Positions 1 to 9,249 of a stretch of DNA of 35,564 nucleotides are shown here, piece after piece. Location of the stretch: contig JAPKXU010000223.1 of assembly GCA_026394655.1 (NCBI GenBank), forward strand, positions 1-35,564, given 5' to 3'. A model generated the notes under the pieces. It ran no database searches. It was not told the DNA's origin and saw nothing but the letters and a program-made list of their open reading frames with translations. Positions within the stretch are counted from its first letter, which is position 1; the number at the start of each line of letters is the position of its first letter. A program made the translations under genes and the position numbers. This DNA comes from Methanoregula sp. Lineage in GTDB: Archaea > Halobacteriota > Methanomicrobia > Methanomicrobiales > Methanospirillaceae.

Positions 1-1
1 C

Positions 2-355
2 ATGGGCATTGCCGGGCCATTTGTTGCCTACGGAATATACCGATGCGGAAAAGCGGTACGGCTGAACACCTTTGTCACCATCTTTATCGCTTCGGCGATG
101 GCAGACCTTGTCACGTACCTCGTCACCTCGTTGCAACTTGCGCTTGCATTCCCTGCCCAGAGTGGCGGTATCACCGGCGCCTTTGTCGGGTTTGCGGTGA
201 TCTTTGCGGTGACACAAATACCGCTTGCGATTATCGAAGGAGTCATTATTGCGCTCACGTTCAAGTATATCATCCAGTCGCGCCCGGACATCCTTGTACG
301 TCTTAATGTGCTGTCAGAAGAACAGGTCAAAAAGATCAGTGAGACGTTCGAATGA
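2..355 (+). CDS. cbiM: Cobalt ECF transporter substrate-specific component CbiM, C-terminal part (5' truncated by window edge)
   Basis: Hydrophobic protein ending ...TQIPLAIIEGVIIALTFKYIIQSRPDIL..., typical of the CbiM C-terminus; directly followed by cbiN, cbiQ, cbiO. Confidence 0.88.
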   Translation: MGIAGPFVAYGIYRCGKAVRLNTFVTIFIASAMADLVTYLVTSLQLALAFPAQSGGITGAFVGFAVIFAVTQIPLAIIEGVIIALTFKYIIQSRPDILVRLNVLSEEQVKKISETFE

Positions 356-654
356 AAAAATACATGCTGGAGATCATTACCGGCATTGTGATCATTTGTT
401 TTATCGGCGTTTTCCTTATCCAGAACGTACACCTGTCGTCAGCAACCCAAACCGGGGAGAGCCCATGGGGCGGGACTGATGACAAAGCCGCACAGGCAAT
501 CCGGGCTACGGGATACGAACCATGGATCAGACCCTTGTGGGAGCCCCCGGCGGGAGAGATGACTACCCTGTTCTTCTCGCTGCAGGCAGCAATCGGGGCG
601 CTCGTCATCGGTTATTTCTTCGGTTATTACCGTGGCAGACGGGAGCGGGACTGA
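352..654 (+). CDS. cbiN: Cobalt transport protein CbiN
   Basis: 100 aa, two predicted TM segments flanking a short loop with GTDDKAAQAI...GYEPW; 4-nt overlap with cbiM. Confidence 0.85.
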   Translation: MKKYMLEIITGIVIICFIGVFLIQNVHLSSATQTGESPWGGTDDKAAQAIRATGYEPWIRPLWEPPAGEMTTLFFSLQAAIGALVIGYFFGYYRGRRERD

Positions 655-676
655 TACCGGCAGGGGGTGATTGTGA

Positions 677-1459
677 GTGGAGCAAATCCTTGATGTTTAT
701 GCCCAGACGAATGCACTGCGGGATGTGGATACCCGGCTCAAACTTGTAATCGGAGTCTCGGCTATCATCATTGGCGTGGCATCCCAGAGCCCGGCTGCGC
801 CACTCTTCATCGCGTTGAGCATGGTAGTGATCACTGTTGCCCTCGCAAAGATTCCGGCCCGGCTGTATGCATCACTCATTGCAATCCCGATTTCATTCTC
901 GGTCTTCAGCGGAATTATCATCCTCCTGATGAGCGGAGGGGGCGAACCCATCATCACGTTCTCTTTGTTGGGCTTTTCAATAAGTATCACCACATCGTCG
1001 GCAAACCTTACCCTGCTTGTGGTCATGCGGACGTTCAGCGGCATGTGCTCACTGTACTTCATTGCCCTGACTACGCCCATCACTGAGATCTTCTCTGTCA
1101 TGAACACTCTCCGGCTTCCCCGGGGTTTGATCGATCTATCCATGCTGATCTATCACTTCATCTTTGTCCTCATCGGAGAGACTATTTCGATTCACACCGC
1201 ACAGGTACTGAGGCATGGCTACGACTCCTTCAAAAACTCGGTGCAGTCGTTCGCGATGCTTGGGGCGATGGTTTTTATCCGCGCATGGCAGCAGGGTGAA
1301 GAACTGGTCATCGCAATGGACGCCCGTTGTTACGATGGCAAACTGGAGCTTGCAGGTGAGAGCCGGAAGCCGGGACGGATTGCTGTAAGCGCGACAATCG
1401 TCTACCTTGCCGGATGTGCATGGCTCGCATGGTTCACGGCGACGATGAAAATATTTTAG
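677..1459 (+). CDS. cbiQ: Cobalt ECF transporter T component CbiQ
   Basis: 260-aa membrane protein; CbiQ-like region ...VLRHGYDSFKNSVQSFAMLGAMVFIRAWQQGEELVIAMDARCYDG...; operon position. Confidence 0.87.
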   Translation: MEQILDVYAQTNALRDVDTRLKLVIGVSAIIIGVASQSPAAPLFIALSMVVITVALAKIPARLYASLIAIPISFSVFSGIIILLMSGGGEPIITFSLLGFSISITTSSANLTLLVVMRTFSGMCSLYFIALTTPITEIFSVMNTLRLPRGLIDLSMLIYHFIFVLIGETISIHTAQVLRHGYDSFKNSVQSFAMLGAMVFIRAWQQGEELVIAMDARCYDGKLELAGESRKPGRIAVSATIVYLAGCAWLAWFTATMKIF

Positions 1460-1468
1460 AGGAATACT

Positions 1469-2638
1469 ATGTGCCCGGTTCTTGAATTCAAAAATATTCA
1501 CTATGCGTACCCGAACAGCCAGGCGTCTTTGAATGGTGTGAACTTTTCAATCAAAAAGGGCACAAAGGTGGCAATTGTCGGTCCGAACGGCGCCGGGAAG
1601 ACCACGCTTCTCCTCATGTGCAACGGGATCCTGCACCCGAATGAAGGCACTGTGGTGTTCAACGGTGAGCCGATCCGGTATGACCGGGCAAGTCTCCGTG
1701 AAGTGAGAAAAAAGATTGGGCTTGTCTTCCAGAACTCTGACTCCCAGCTCTTTGCTCCTACGGTATACCAGGATGTGGCATTTGGTCCGGTGAACCTTGG
1801 CATGGATAAAACGGAGGTCAAGGCACTTGTTACACGGGGGCTCAACGCAGTCGGGCTTGCCGGTTATGAGAGACGTACCCCGCACCAGCTCAGCGGAGGG
1901 GAGAAAAAGAGAGCCGCCATTGCCGGCATCCTTGTCATGGAGCCGGAAGTCCTTATCTTTGACGAACCCACGAGTTCGCTCGATCCCACGGGCGCCGCAG
2001 ACCTGATGGAACTATTGGACGAGTTGAATACCCAGGGGAAGACCATCATCATCTCCACCCACGATGTGGAGCTGGCGTACAACTGGGCGGATGATATCAT
2101 CCTGATGAACCATGGCATGATCGTGCACCAGGGACTACCGGAAGCGGTTTTTACCGATCCGCAGTTGATCATGACTACGAGCCTCCGCACTCCGGAGATC
2201 ATTGAGATCTATTCTGAACTTGTGGCGCGAAAGATGCTGGATGCGTCAGGAGCTCCGAAATCCATTCTTCACCTGGTCAATACCCTTGAACAGCGGTTCA
2301 ACCGTTGCGAACATCCGGGTGATTACGGGTCTATCACGGTGTGCAACGTGGATGCGGTGCCGGGGGATATGATCCATGATTGGCTCGATCGGTTCCCGGT
2401 TCACCGTCGTGGTGCGATGGGCAGCCGGGCGAAGAGCCTTGCAGAGCGGGAAAAGATCGTGCTAGACTTCACGTATGGGGTGATCGATAAATGCATCTTA
2501 CGGGCACTTATCGGGGAATCCTCGCTCATCCTGACGAGTGTTGGCATGGTCAAACGGGTGGAGCGGCGGGTGCTTGCCTTTGACGAAGAGAGCGGGATTA
2601 GAATACCGGTACACATGATGGAGGCGGGCAACCCATGA
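1469..2638 (+). CDS. cbiO: Cobalt ECF transporter ATPase CbiO with a long C-terminal extension
   Basis: Walker A GPNGAGKTT, signature LSGGEKKRAAIAG, Walker B VLIFDEPTSSLDP; about 110-130 residues beyond the usual ABC domain. Confidence 0.9.
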   Translation: MCPVLEFKNIHYAYPNSQASLNGVNFSIKKGTKVAIVGPNGAGKTTLLLMCNGILHPNEGTVVFNGEPIRYDRASLREVRKKIGLVFQNSDSQLFAPTVYQDVAFGPVNLGMDKTEVKALVTRGLNAVGLAGYERRTPHQLSGGEKKRAAIAGILVMEPEVLIFDEPTSSLDPTGAADLMELLDELNTQGKTIIISTHDVELAYNWADDIILMNHGMIVHQGLPEAVFTDPQLIMTTSLRTPEIIEIYSELVARKMLDASGAPKSILHLVNTLEQRFNRCEHPGDYGSITVCNVDAVPGDMIHDWLDRFPVHRRGAMGSRAKSLAEREKIVLDFTYGVIDKCILRALIGESSLILTSVGMVKRVERRVLAFDEESGIRIPVHMMEAGNP

Positions 2639-3957
2639 TGATCCCGCGGATTGTCATCGCCGGTACGCACAGTGGCTGCGGGAAGACGACTATCGCAAGC
2701 GGCATCATGGGGGCGCTTACCGCACGGTATATGACCGTCCAGCCATTCAAAGTCGGTCCTGATTTTATCGATCCTTCCCATCATACCCACATCTGCGGCA
2801 GGCACTCCCGCAATCTCGATCCCTTCATGATGGGTGAGGATGGTGTTTTGGATAGCTTCACCCGTGCATGTGAAGGCGCTGACATCGCCGTTATTGAAGG
2901 CGTGATGGGGATGTTTGATGGCGTGGATGGTTCAGATCTCTCAAGCACTGCCCATGTCGCCAGACTCCTGCAGGCACCGGTGATCCTCGTTGTCGATGCA
3001 CAGGGGATGTCGCGGAGTGTCCATGCGCTCATCAAGGGTTTTTTGGAATTTGATCCCACGATCACGATTGCCGGCGTGATCGTGAACAAGAGGGGGAGTG
3101 ACCGGCACCAGCGTATGATCGAATCCGGGCTCGCCGTCCCGTCGTTCGGGTGGATTCCAAAGCGTGAGGACATTAAAGTGAAAAGCCGGCACCTCGGTCT
3201 TTTAATGGCGCATGAGTCTGGCTCAATGACAGGTACCGGAAAGGTGATTGAGGAGTATTGTGATCTGGAGGCAATTGTCAGAGTAGCGAGCTTGGCGTCA
3301 GATTTACGCGCCCCCTCCGTACATACCCCCCACGTATCTGTTCGTGCAACGATCGGTGTGGCAATGGATCCTGCTTTCTGCTTCTACTACCAGGATAATC
3401 TTGACCGTCTCCGCGATTGCGGTGCGAACCTGGTCTTTTTCAGCCCGATTGCCGACCGGTTACCGGTAGTTGATGCAGTATATCTTGGAGGGGGATACCC
3501 GGAACTCCACCTCCCGGAACTTGAGTCTTCAATCTGCACGAAAGAATTGAAGGATGCCGTTGACCAAGGTATGCCGGTATATGCGGAGTGCGGCGGGCTC
3601 ATCTATCTTTCACGGGAGATCTTCGCAGAAAAGACTTACCGGATGTGCGGCATCCTTCCTGCGCAGTCAGACATGACCACAAAAATTCAGGCACTTGGTT
3701 ATGTACGGGGCGAGAGTGCTGGCAATGGCTCGTTTCTCTTGCCAGCCGGACAAATTAGAGGTCATGAATTCCATTACTCGCGGACGAACCCGGACAGAGA
3801 TGCACGGTATGCGTTCAGCTTATCGCGTGGCAAAGGGATCTACGATGGCAACGATGGTCTTATTTCGGCAAATGCGATTGGCAGCTATACGCACGTATAT
3901 TTTTCACAAAAATTTGCTGATCTGTTCATTGATGCTGCGGCAAATTTCCGGAAGTAA
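2635..3957 (+). CDS. Cobyrinate / Ni-sirohydrochlorin a,c-diamide synthase family (CbiA/CfbB)
   Basis: N-terminal AGTHSGCGKTTIASGIMGAL P-loop, KVGPDFIDPSHH, glutaminase-like YAECGGLIYL. CbiA versus CfbB not resolved from sequence alone. Overlaps the cbiO stop. Confidence 0.88.
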   Translation: MMIPRIVIAGTHSGCGKTTIASGIMGALTARYMTVQPFKVGPDFIDPSHHTHICGRHSRNLDPFMMGEDGVLDSFTRACEGADIAVIEGVMGMFDGVDGSDLSSTAHVARLLQAPVILVVDAQGMSRSVHALIKGFLEFDPTITIAGVIVNKRGSDRHQRMIESGLAVPSFGWIPKREDIKVKSRHLGLLMAHESGSMTGTGKVIEEYCDLEAIVRVASLASDLRAPSVHTPHVSVRATIGVAMDPAFCFYYQDNLDRLRDCGANLVFFSPIADRLPVVDAVYLGGGYPELHLPELESSICTKELKDAVDQGMPVYAECGGLIYLSREIFAEKTYRMCGILPAQSDMTTKIQALGYVRGESAGNGSFLLPAGQIRGHEFHYSRTNPDRDARYAFSLSRGKGIYDGNDGLISANAIGSYTHVYFSQKFADLFIDAAANFRK

Positions 3958-4049
3958 CATTTCCGGGACGTTCTTTTTGGAATTGGAAAAAGAGCACGCT
4001 ATCCATCACATTCATGCATCATGGGATATAATCATCTGTGACGATGATT

Positions 4050-5693
4050 ATGCGGAGTGATGAGGTAAAATCAGGGTACCAGCGTGCCCCCAACCGGGCA
4101 TTGCTGAGATCGTTGGGCGTTACCGATCGTGAGATGGCGCTCCCGTTTATCGGGATAGCCAATGCCTGGAATACGGTTGTGCCCGGGCACACGCACCTCC
4201 GGCAACTTGCGGAGAAAGTGCGGGAAGGCATCGCGGCAGCCGGTGGGGTGCCGTTCGAGTTCGGCGTGATTGGTATCTGCGATGGGATTGCGATGGGGCA
4301 TGAAGGGATGCGGTACTCCCTTCCGTCGCGGGAGAATATCGCAGACTCGATCGAACTGATGGCTGAAGCGCACCGGTTCGACGGGCTGGTCTGCATCGGG
4401 ACGTGTGACAAGATTGTTCCGGGGATGCTGATGGCAGCTGCACGGTGTAACATCCCTACGGTTATCGTGACCGGCGGTCCGATGCTCTCCGGGTACCAGG
4501 AAGGAAAGGAACTCTCGCTCATCGATATCTTTGAGGGCGTGGGAAAAGTTGCCGCAGGAGCGATGAGCGAGGCAGCGCTTGGTGAACTGGAGTGTTCTGC
4601 GATGCCGGGATGCGGGAGCTGCCAGGGGCTCTATACGGCGAACACGATGGCATGCATGACCGAGGCGATGGGGATGTCTCTTTCCGGGTGTGCGGCAATC
4701 CCTGCCGTGGATGCAGCGAAATTGCGTATCGCGCGGGAGAGCGGCGAAGCGATCCTTCGTCTTGTTAAAAATGGTGTGAGACCCCGTGACATCATCACAA
4801 AAGAGAGCCTCAAAAATGCTATCCGCGTGGATATGGCACTCGGGGGATCAACGAACACGGTTCTTCACCTGATGGCGATTGCCACAGAAGCGGAGATCCC
4901 GCTCTCGCTCGAGGACTTTAACAAACTCGCGGATATCATCCCGCACATCTGCCATATGCAGCCCGCTGGGCAGCACTCGATGCAGACGCTGTACCGTGCC
5001 GGGGGTATCCCGGCAGTCTTAAAGCAACTTGCCTCGTATCTTGACGATTGTCCCACCGTATCCGGCAAAAGCACAAAAGAGATCTCCCGTGATGCGGTTG
5101 TGAAAAACCCGTCGGTTATTAAGAGTGTAGATCACCCTGAGAGTCCTGCGGGGGGGCTCAAGATCCTGTTCGGGTCTCTTGCCCCGGATGGGGCAGTGGT
5201 GAAATGTGCCGCAGTGCCACAGGAGATATGGAGACATGCAGGACCCGCCCGCGTCTTTGATGGGGAGCAGCCAGCAATGAGAGCGATCCTCGCACGGGAG
5301 ATCCAGGAGGGGGATGTGGTCGTGATCCGGAATGAGGGTCCACGCGGCGCTCCGGGGATGCCGGAGATGCTTTCACCCACGTCTGCCCTGATGGGGTTCG
5401 GGTACAAAAAAGTGGTGTTGATCACGGATGGACGTTTCTCCGGAGGGACGCGCGGACCCTGCATTGGACATGTCGCACCGGAAGCCGTCGTAGGTGGTCC
5501 GATTGCGTTCGTGCAGGAGAACGACCGTATCGAGATCGACCTGTACGCGAAAACGATTGATCTCAAAGTGGAACAAAAGACCTTAGAAGCACGAAAGAAG
5601 AATTGGAAACCGGTAAAAAAGGCACTCACTGGTGTGCTTGCCCGGTATGCAAAGACGGTGGAGCAGGCGAACTTTGGCGCCGTGCAGCGATAG
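4050..5693 (+). CDS. ilvD: Dihydroxy-acid dehydratase
   Basis: IlvD motifs [68 protein letters not shown] at 4050 preferred over 4038 (MRSDEVKSG...); both in frame. Confidence 0.95.
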   Translation: MRSDEVKSGYQRAPNRALLRSLGVTDREMALPFIGIANAWNTVVPGHTHLRQLAEKVREGIAAAGGVPFEFGVIGICDGIAMGHEGMRYSLPSRENIADSIELMAEAHRFDGLVCIGTCDKIVPGMLMAAARCNIPTVIVTGGPMLSGYQEGKELSLIDIFEGVGKVAAGAMSEAALGELECSAMPGCGSCQGLYTANTMACMTEAMGMSLSGCAAIPAVDAAKLRIARESGEAILRLVKNGVRPRDIITKESLKNAIRVDMALGGSTNTVLHLMAIATEAEIPLSLEDFNKLADIIPHICHMQPAGQHSMQTLYRAGGIPAVLKQLASYLDDCPTVSGKSTKEISRDAVVKNPSVIKSVDHPESPAGGLKILFGSLAPDGAVVKCAAVPQEIWRHAGPARVFDGEQPAMRAILAREIQEGDVVVIRNEGPRGAPGMPEMLSPTSALMGFGYKKVVLITDGRFSGGTRGPCIGHVAPEAVVGGPIAFVQENDRIEIDLYAKTIDLKVEQKTLEARKKNWKPVKKALTGVLARYAKTVEQANFGAVQR

Positions 5694-5796
5694 TGTGCAG
5701 TGATGTGAGGCGATCCAATATCCTAATTTCACGAATTTCACCACTGCTGTCAACAGTTGAACGATCCAGAGAAAAGTGAAAAATTGGTAATAGAAT

Positions 5797-6045
5797 TTAC
5801 ACTCGCGAGGCGAGTGCGCCCGTGATCATATCTGCCACACCGGGCGGGAGATTCAGGCTGCCAAGCAGCTGTGGCAGAATACCTGCAATTACTTTTTGAC
5901 CTTCGGATGTTGAAGCGAAATTTTTCAACAGGGCTACCCCGTCAGGAGAACTCAAAAATTTCTTTACTATTTCCTGTCCTTCGGGGGTGGAAATATAACT
6001 GGCAACTGCGCCTCCCATTCTCCCAATATTTCCAAAATTCATCAT
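5797..6045 (-). CDS. Small (82 aa) protein with three tandem 13-residue degenerate repeats
   Basis: MMNFGNIGRMGGAVASYI-STPEGQEIVKKFL-SSPDGVALLKNFA-STSEGQKVIAGIL-PQLLGSL...; repeats in exact register. Confidence 0.7.
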   Translation of the reverse strand: MMNFGNIGRMGGAVASYISTPEGQEIVKKFLSSPDGVALLKNFASTSEGQKVIAGILPQLLGSLNLPPGVADMITGALASRV

Positions 6046-6264
6046 TTTTCTATCCTCGATTTTGAGTTTTTACATTAGTCTTTGAAACGATTAAACCTGA
6101 TGGACAGGTAAATTCCCTGCCGGTGTGTGACTTGTGGGTTTAAGGCTCCCGATTTTTTGGAGAACATTCCGCCAAATGACAGAGTAGATCCCCAGAATAA
6201 CCGGTTTGCCTAAAAAAGTGGTCAATCAGGGCTGTAATATCAGCCCATCGGATCCTCGTTGGCG

Positions 6265-7650
6265 TTACAGCTTCTTGAGGGACTGCACGAGTTTCCCAAC
6301 GGTCTCCTGCGCGTCACCATAAAGCATCCGCGTGTTGTCCCGGTAGAACAGGTCATTCTCTATTCCCGCAAAGCCTTTTCCCTGACCGCGCTTGAGGACG
6401 ATGACGTTCTTTGCCTGTTCGACATCGAGGATTGGCATGCCGAAGAGCGGGCTGCCCTGGCGATGCGCTGCTGGGTTGACGGTATCGTTGGCACCGATTA
6501 CGAGGACGACATCCGTGCTCGAGAACTCCGGGTTTACCTCGTCCCGGTCGAAGAGTTTGTCATAATTAACTCCTGCTTCAGCAAGCAGGACATTCATGTG
6601 CCCGGGCATTCGCCCGGCGACCGGGTGGATCGCGAATTTCACCTGAATATCCTTGCTTTCGAGTAGATCGGTCAGTTCCTTGACCTTCTGCTGGGCTTGG
6701 GCGACCGCCATGCCGTAGCCAGGGGCAACGATTACTTTGTTCGCGTAAGCAAGCAGGATCGCCACGTCGTCAGCACCGATCGACTTCATGCTACCCTGGA
6801 TCTGCATCTCTTTCTCATCCGTCGCGCCGAATGCACCGAAAAAGACGTTCGAGATGGAGCGGTTCATTGCCTGCGCCATATTGAGCGTGAGCAGCGAACC
6901 CGCTGCACCGACAATGATACCCGCAATGACCATTGCATAGTTGGGAGTCGCGAACGAAAACCCGTCGAGTGCGACAGCGAGCCCGGTGAAAGCGTTGTAC
7001 ATCGAGATCACGACGGGCATGTCTGCCCCGCCGATCGGGAGCGTCATGAGGAGTCCGAACCCGAGCGAGAGGATGAAGAACAATGGGAGGTACATGGCGA
7101 CCGTGAGCGGAACCCATGTCGGCTGCAGTACTACGAGGACTCCGGAAACAATAGCGAGAGCCAGAACCGCCATGTTGACGATCTGCTGACCCGGAAAGGT
7201 GATTGGTCGCGGGCGCATCCAACCCTGGAGTTTCAGGAACGCGATTAGGCTCCCCGCGAACGAAACGGCTCCGATAAGACCGCCGATGACAGCGAGGGAG
7301 CTGGTGGTGACGTTTGTTGTGCCGAGGAGTGCGACTGCCGAGATCCCAGCCGCCGCGCCACCTCCCATTCCGTTATAGAGCGCAATCATCTGGGGCATAT
7401 CGGTCATTGCGACGCGCTTTGCCGCGATGTAGCCAAAGCCCCCGCCGATGACGATCGCGATCGCCATCAGGGCGAAGTTGGTGAGGTTAGGAGTAAGGAA
7501 CGTGACGAGCGTTGCGATCAGCATCGCGCCGCCAGCCCAGACAATCCCGCTTCTCGCAGTGAGTGGGTGACTCATCCGCTGGAGACCGACGATGAAAAAG
7601 AAGATCGTCGCGATATAGATGGGGTCGATCGCCCAGGTAAGGTCGATCAT
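6265..7650 (-). CDS. pntB: NAD(P) transhydrogenase beta subunit
   Basis: 461 aa; C-terminal NADP-binding domain IVAPGYGMAVAQAQ, HPVAGRMPGHMNVLLAEAGV, VIGANDTVNPAA, GKGFAGIENDLF, preceded by many TM segments. Confidence 0.96.
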   Translation of the reverse strand: MIDLTWAIDPIYIATIFFFIVGLQRMSHPLTARSGIVWAGGAMLIATLVTFLTPNLTNFALMAIAIVIGGGFGYIAAKRVAMTDMPQMIALYNGMGGGAAAGISAVALLGTTNVTTSSLAVIGGLIGAVSFAGSLIAFLKLQGWMRPRPITFPGQQIVNMAVLALAIVSGVLVVLQPTWVPLTVAMYLPLFFILSLGFGLLMTLPIGGADMPVVISMYNAFTGLAVALDGFSFATPNYAMVIAGIIVGAAGSLLTLNMAQAMNRSISNVFFGAFGATDEKEMQIQGSMKSIGADDVAILLAYANKVIVAPGYGMAVAQAQQKVKELTDLLESKDIQVKFAIHPVAGRMPGHMNVLLAEAGVNYDKLFDRDEVNPEFSSTDVVLVIGANDTVNPAAHRQGSPLFGMPILDVEQAKNVIVLKRGQGKGFAGIENDLFYRDNTRMLYGDAQETVGKLVQSLKKL

Positions 7651-7651
7651 C

Positions 7652-7963
7652 TCATGCCCCCCTGCCGGGCTTCTTCCCGCTGCGGTCGAACATCTGGAGG
7701 ATCCGTTCCGTGACTACGTAGCCACCGGTAACGTTCGCAGCGCCGAGTATGACCGCGACAAAGCCGATTGCCTGCTCAAATGGGGTCGTCGCGAGACCGA
7801 GCGCGACCATCGCGCCGACAAGCACGATCCCGTGGATGAAGTTCGAGCCGCTCATCAGCGGCGTATGGAGGATAACCGGAACCCTGCTGATGACGACATA
7901 GCCAGTGAACGCGGCGAGCATCACGATGTATACCGCGGTCCAGAGCATTGTAACGTCGGTCAT
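7652..7963 (-). CDS. pntAB: NAD(P) transhydrogenase alpha-2 (membrane) subunit
   Basis: 103-aa membrane protein ...VILHTPLMSGSNFIHGIVLVGAM...FVAVILGAANVTGGYVVTERILQMF; lies between pntAA and pntB. Confidence 0.94.
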   Translation of the reverse strand: MTDVTMLWTAVYIVMLAAFTGYVVISRVPVILHTPLMSGSNFIHGIVLVGAMVALGLATTPFEQAIGFVAVILGAANVTGGYVVTERILQMFDRSGKKPGRGA

Positions 7964-9171
7964 GGTTTCCCTCCGCTTAAGAGTTCGCGTGTCGGTCCGT
8001 GGCGTACCTCACCGGCGTGGACTAAAAGGCTCGCGACCAGGATCTCGTCTGTGAACCCCTTGACGAGCGCCCCATCCTTGTCGACAAGGAGTGCCAGGAA
8101 CGACTGGAGATTCTTCGCGTACATCTGGCTCGAGTGGAACGGCACCCGGGCCGGGAGGTTCTGCGGACCGATGATCGTAACTCCATGTTCGTGGATTGTC
8201 TTACCGGACTGGGTCATCTCGCAGTTGCCTCCGGATTCAGCGGCAAGATCAACAATGACAGCACCCGGTCGCATTGTCGCGACGGTCTCCTTGGTGACGA
8301 GAAGTGGAGCCCTCCGACCGGGGATGGCAGCCGTCGTGATTACGACATCAGCCCGTGCAACTGCGGCGGAAACCATCTGCTGCTCTTTCACCTTCTCCTC
8401 GGGCGTGAGCTCGCGGGCGTAGCCTCCCTGACCTTCAGCATTGATCTCGAGCTCGAGGAACTTGGCGCCGAGGCTCCTGACCTGCTCTCCGGCAGCGCGC
8501 CGGACGTCATAAGCATCGACAATGGCGCCGAGTCGCTTAGCCGTAGCGATCGCCATGAGACCAGCGACTCCGGCTCCAAGGATAAGCACCGTTGCCGGTC
8601 GTATCGTGCCCGCGGCGGTTGTCAGCATAGGGAAGAACTTCGGGCAGTTGTTGGCTCCGAGGATGACTGCCGTGTACCCGGCAGCCGTTGCCTGGGAACT
8701 GAGCGCATCCATACTCTGGGCGCGGGTGATCCTCGGGACGAGTTCGAGGGCAAAGGCAGTGATCTTACGGTCGCGCATCCGGGCGATAGCTTCGAGGTTG
8801 TTTGTCGCGTTCATAAACCCGATGATAATCGTACCCTCAGCGAGCTGATCGACTTCGGCAACGGTCGGGGGCTGGACCCGCAGAACAATGCGGGCACCTT
8901 CGAGGAGCTCAGTTCGGCTGGATATGATCTTCGCACCAGCAGCCGTGAAGAGATTGTCAGGATAGTACGCGCCCGTTCCCGCGTCGTGCTCGATCCGGAC
9001 CTCGTGACCCGACTTCGTGAGCTTCTGGACGACCTCAGGTACGGTTGCCACGCGCTGTTCTCCCGGAGCCAGTTCCTTTGGAACAGCGACCACGACCGGC
9101 GTGACTGTCGTGCCTACCGGTCCGCCCGGGATTACACCCTTTACCTCCTGTCCAATGCCGGGGGTGGTCAT
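7960..9171 (-). CDS. pntAA: NAD(P) transhydrogenase alpha-1 (soluble NAD-binding) subunit
   Basis: VAVPKELAPGEQRVATVPEVVQKL, GAGVAGLMAIATAKRLGAIVDAYDVRRAAGEQVRSLGA, GGNCEMTQSGKTI. Start at 9171 or 9180. Confidence 0.95.
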   Translation of the reverse strand: MTTPGIGQEVKGVIPGGPVGTTVTPVVVAVPKELAPGEQRVATVPEVVQKLTKSGHEVRIEHDAGTGAYYPDNLFTAAGAKIISSRTELLEGARIVLRVQPPTVAEVDQLAEGTIIIGFMNATNNLEAIARMRDRKITAFALELVPRITRAQSMDALSSQATAAGYTAVILGANNCPKFFPMLTTAAGTIRPATVLILGAGVAGLMAIATAKRLGAIVDAYDVRRAAGEQVRSLGAKFLELEINAEGQGGYARELTPEEKVKEQQMVSAAVARADVVITTAAIPGRRAPLLVTKETVATMRPGAVIVDLAAESGGNCEMTQSGKTIHEHGVTIIGPQNLPARVPFHSSQMYAKNLQSFLALLVDKDGALVKGFTDEILVASLLVHAGEVRHGPTRELLSGGKP

Positions 9172-9249
9172 AATTTCCACCCGTCTTGTACGATTTTTTC
9201 GATACGCAACCTTTTCACTCCATTGATGATCTGCAATGTATCGTACACC

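Noticed and set aside
5132-5629. Minus-strand ORF of 165 aa within ilvD
   Set aside because: Overlaps the conserved IlvD C-terminal half; antisense artefact.
6697-8422. Plus-strand ORFs (183, 267 aa) opposite pntB/pntAB
   Set aside because: Low-complexity charged translations antisense to clear genes.
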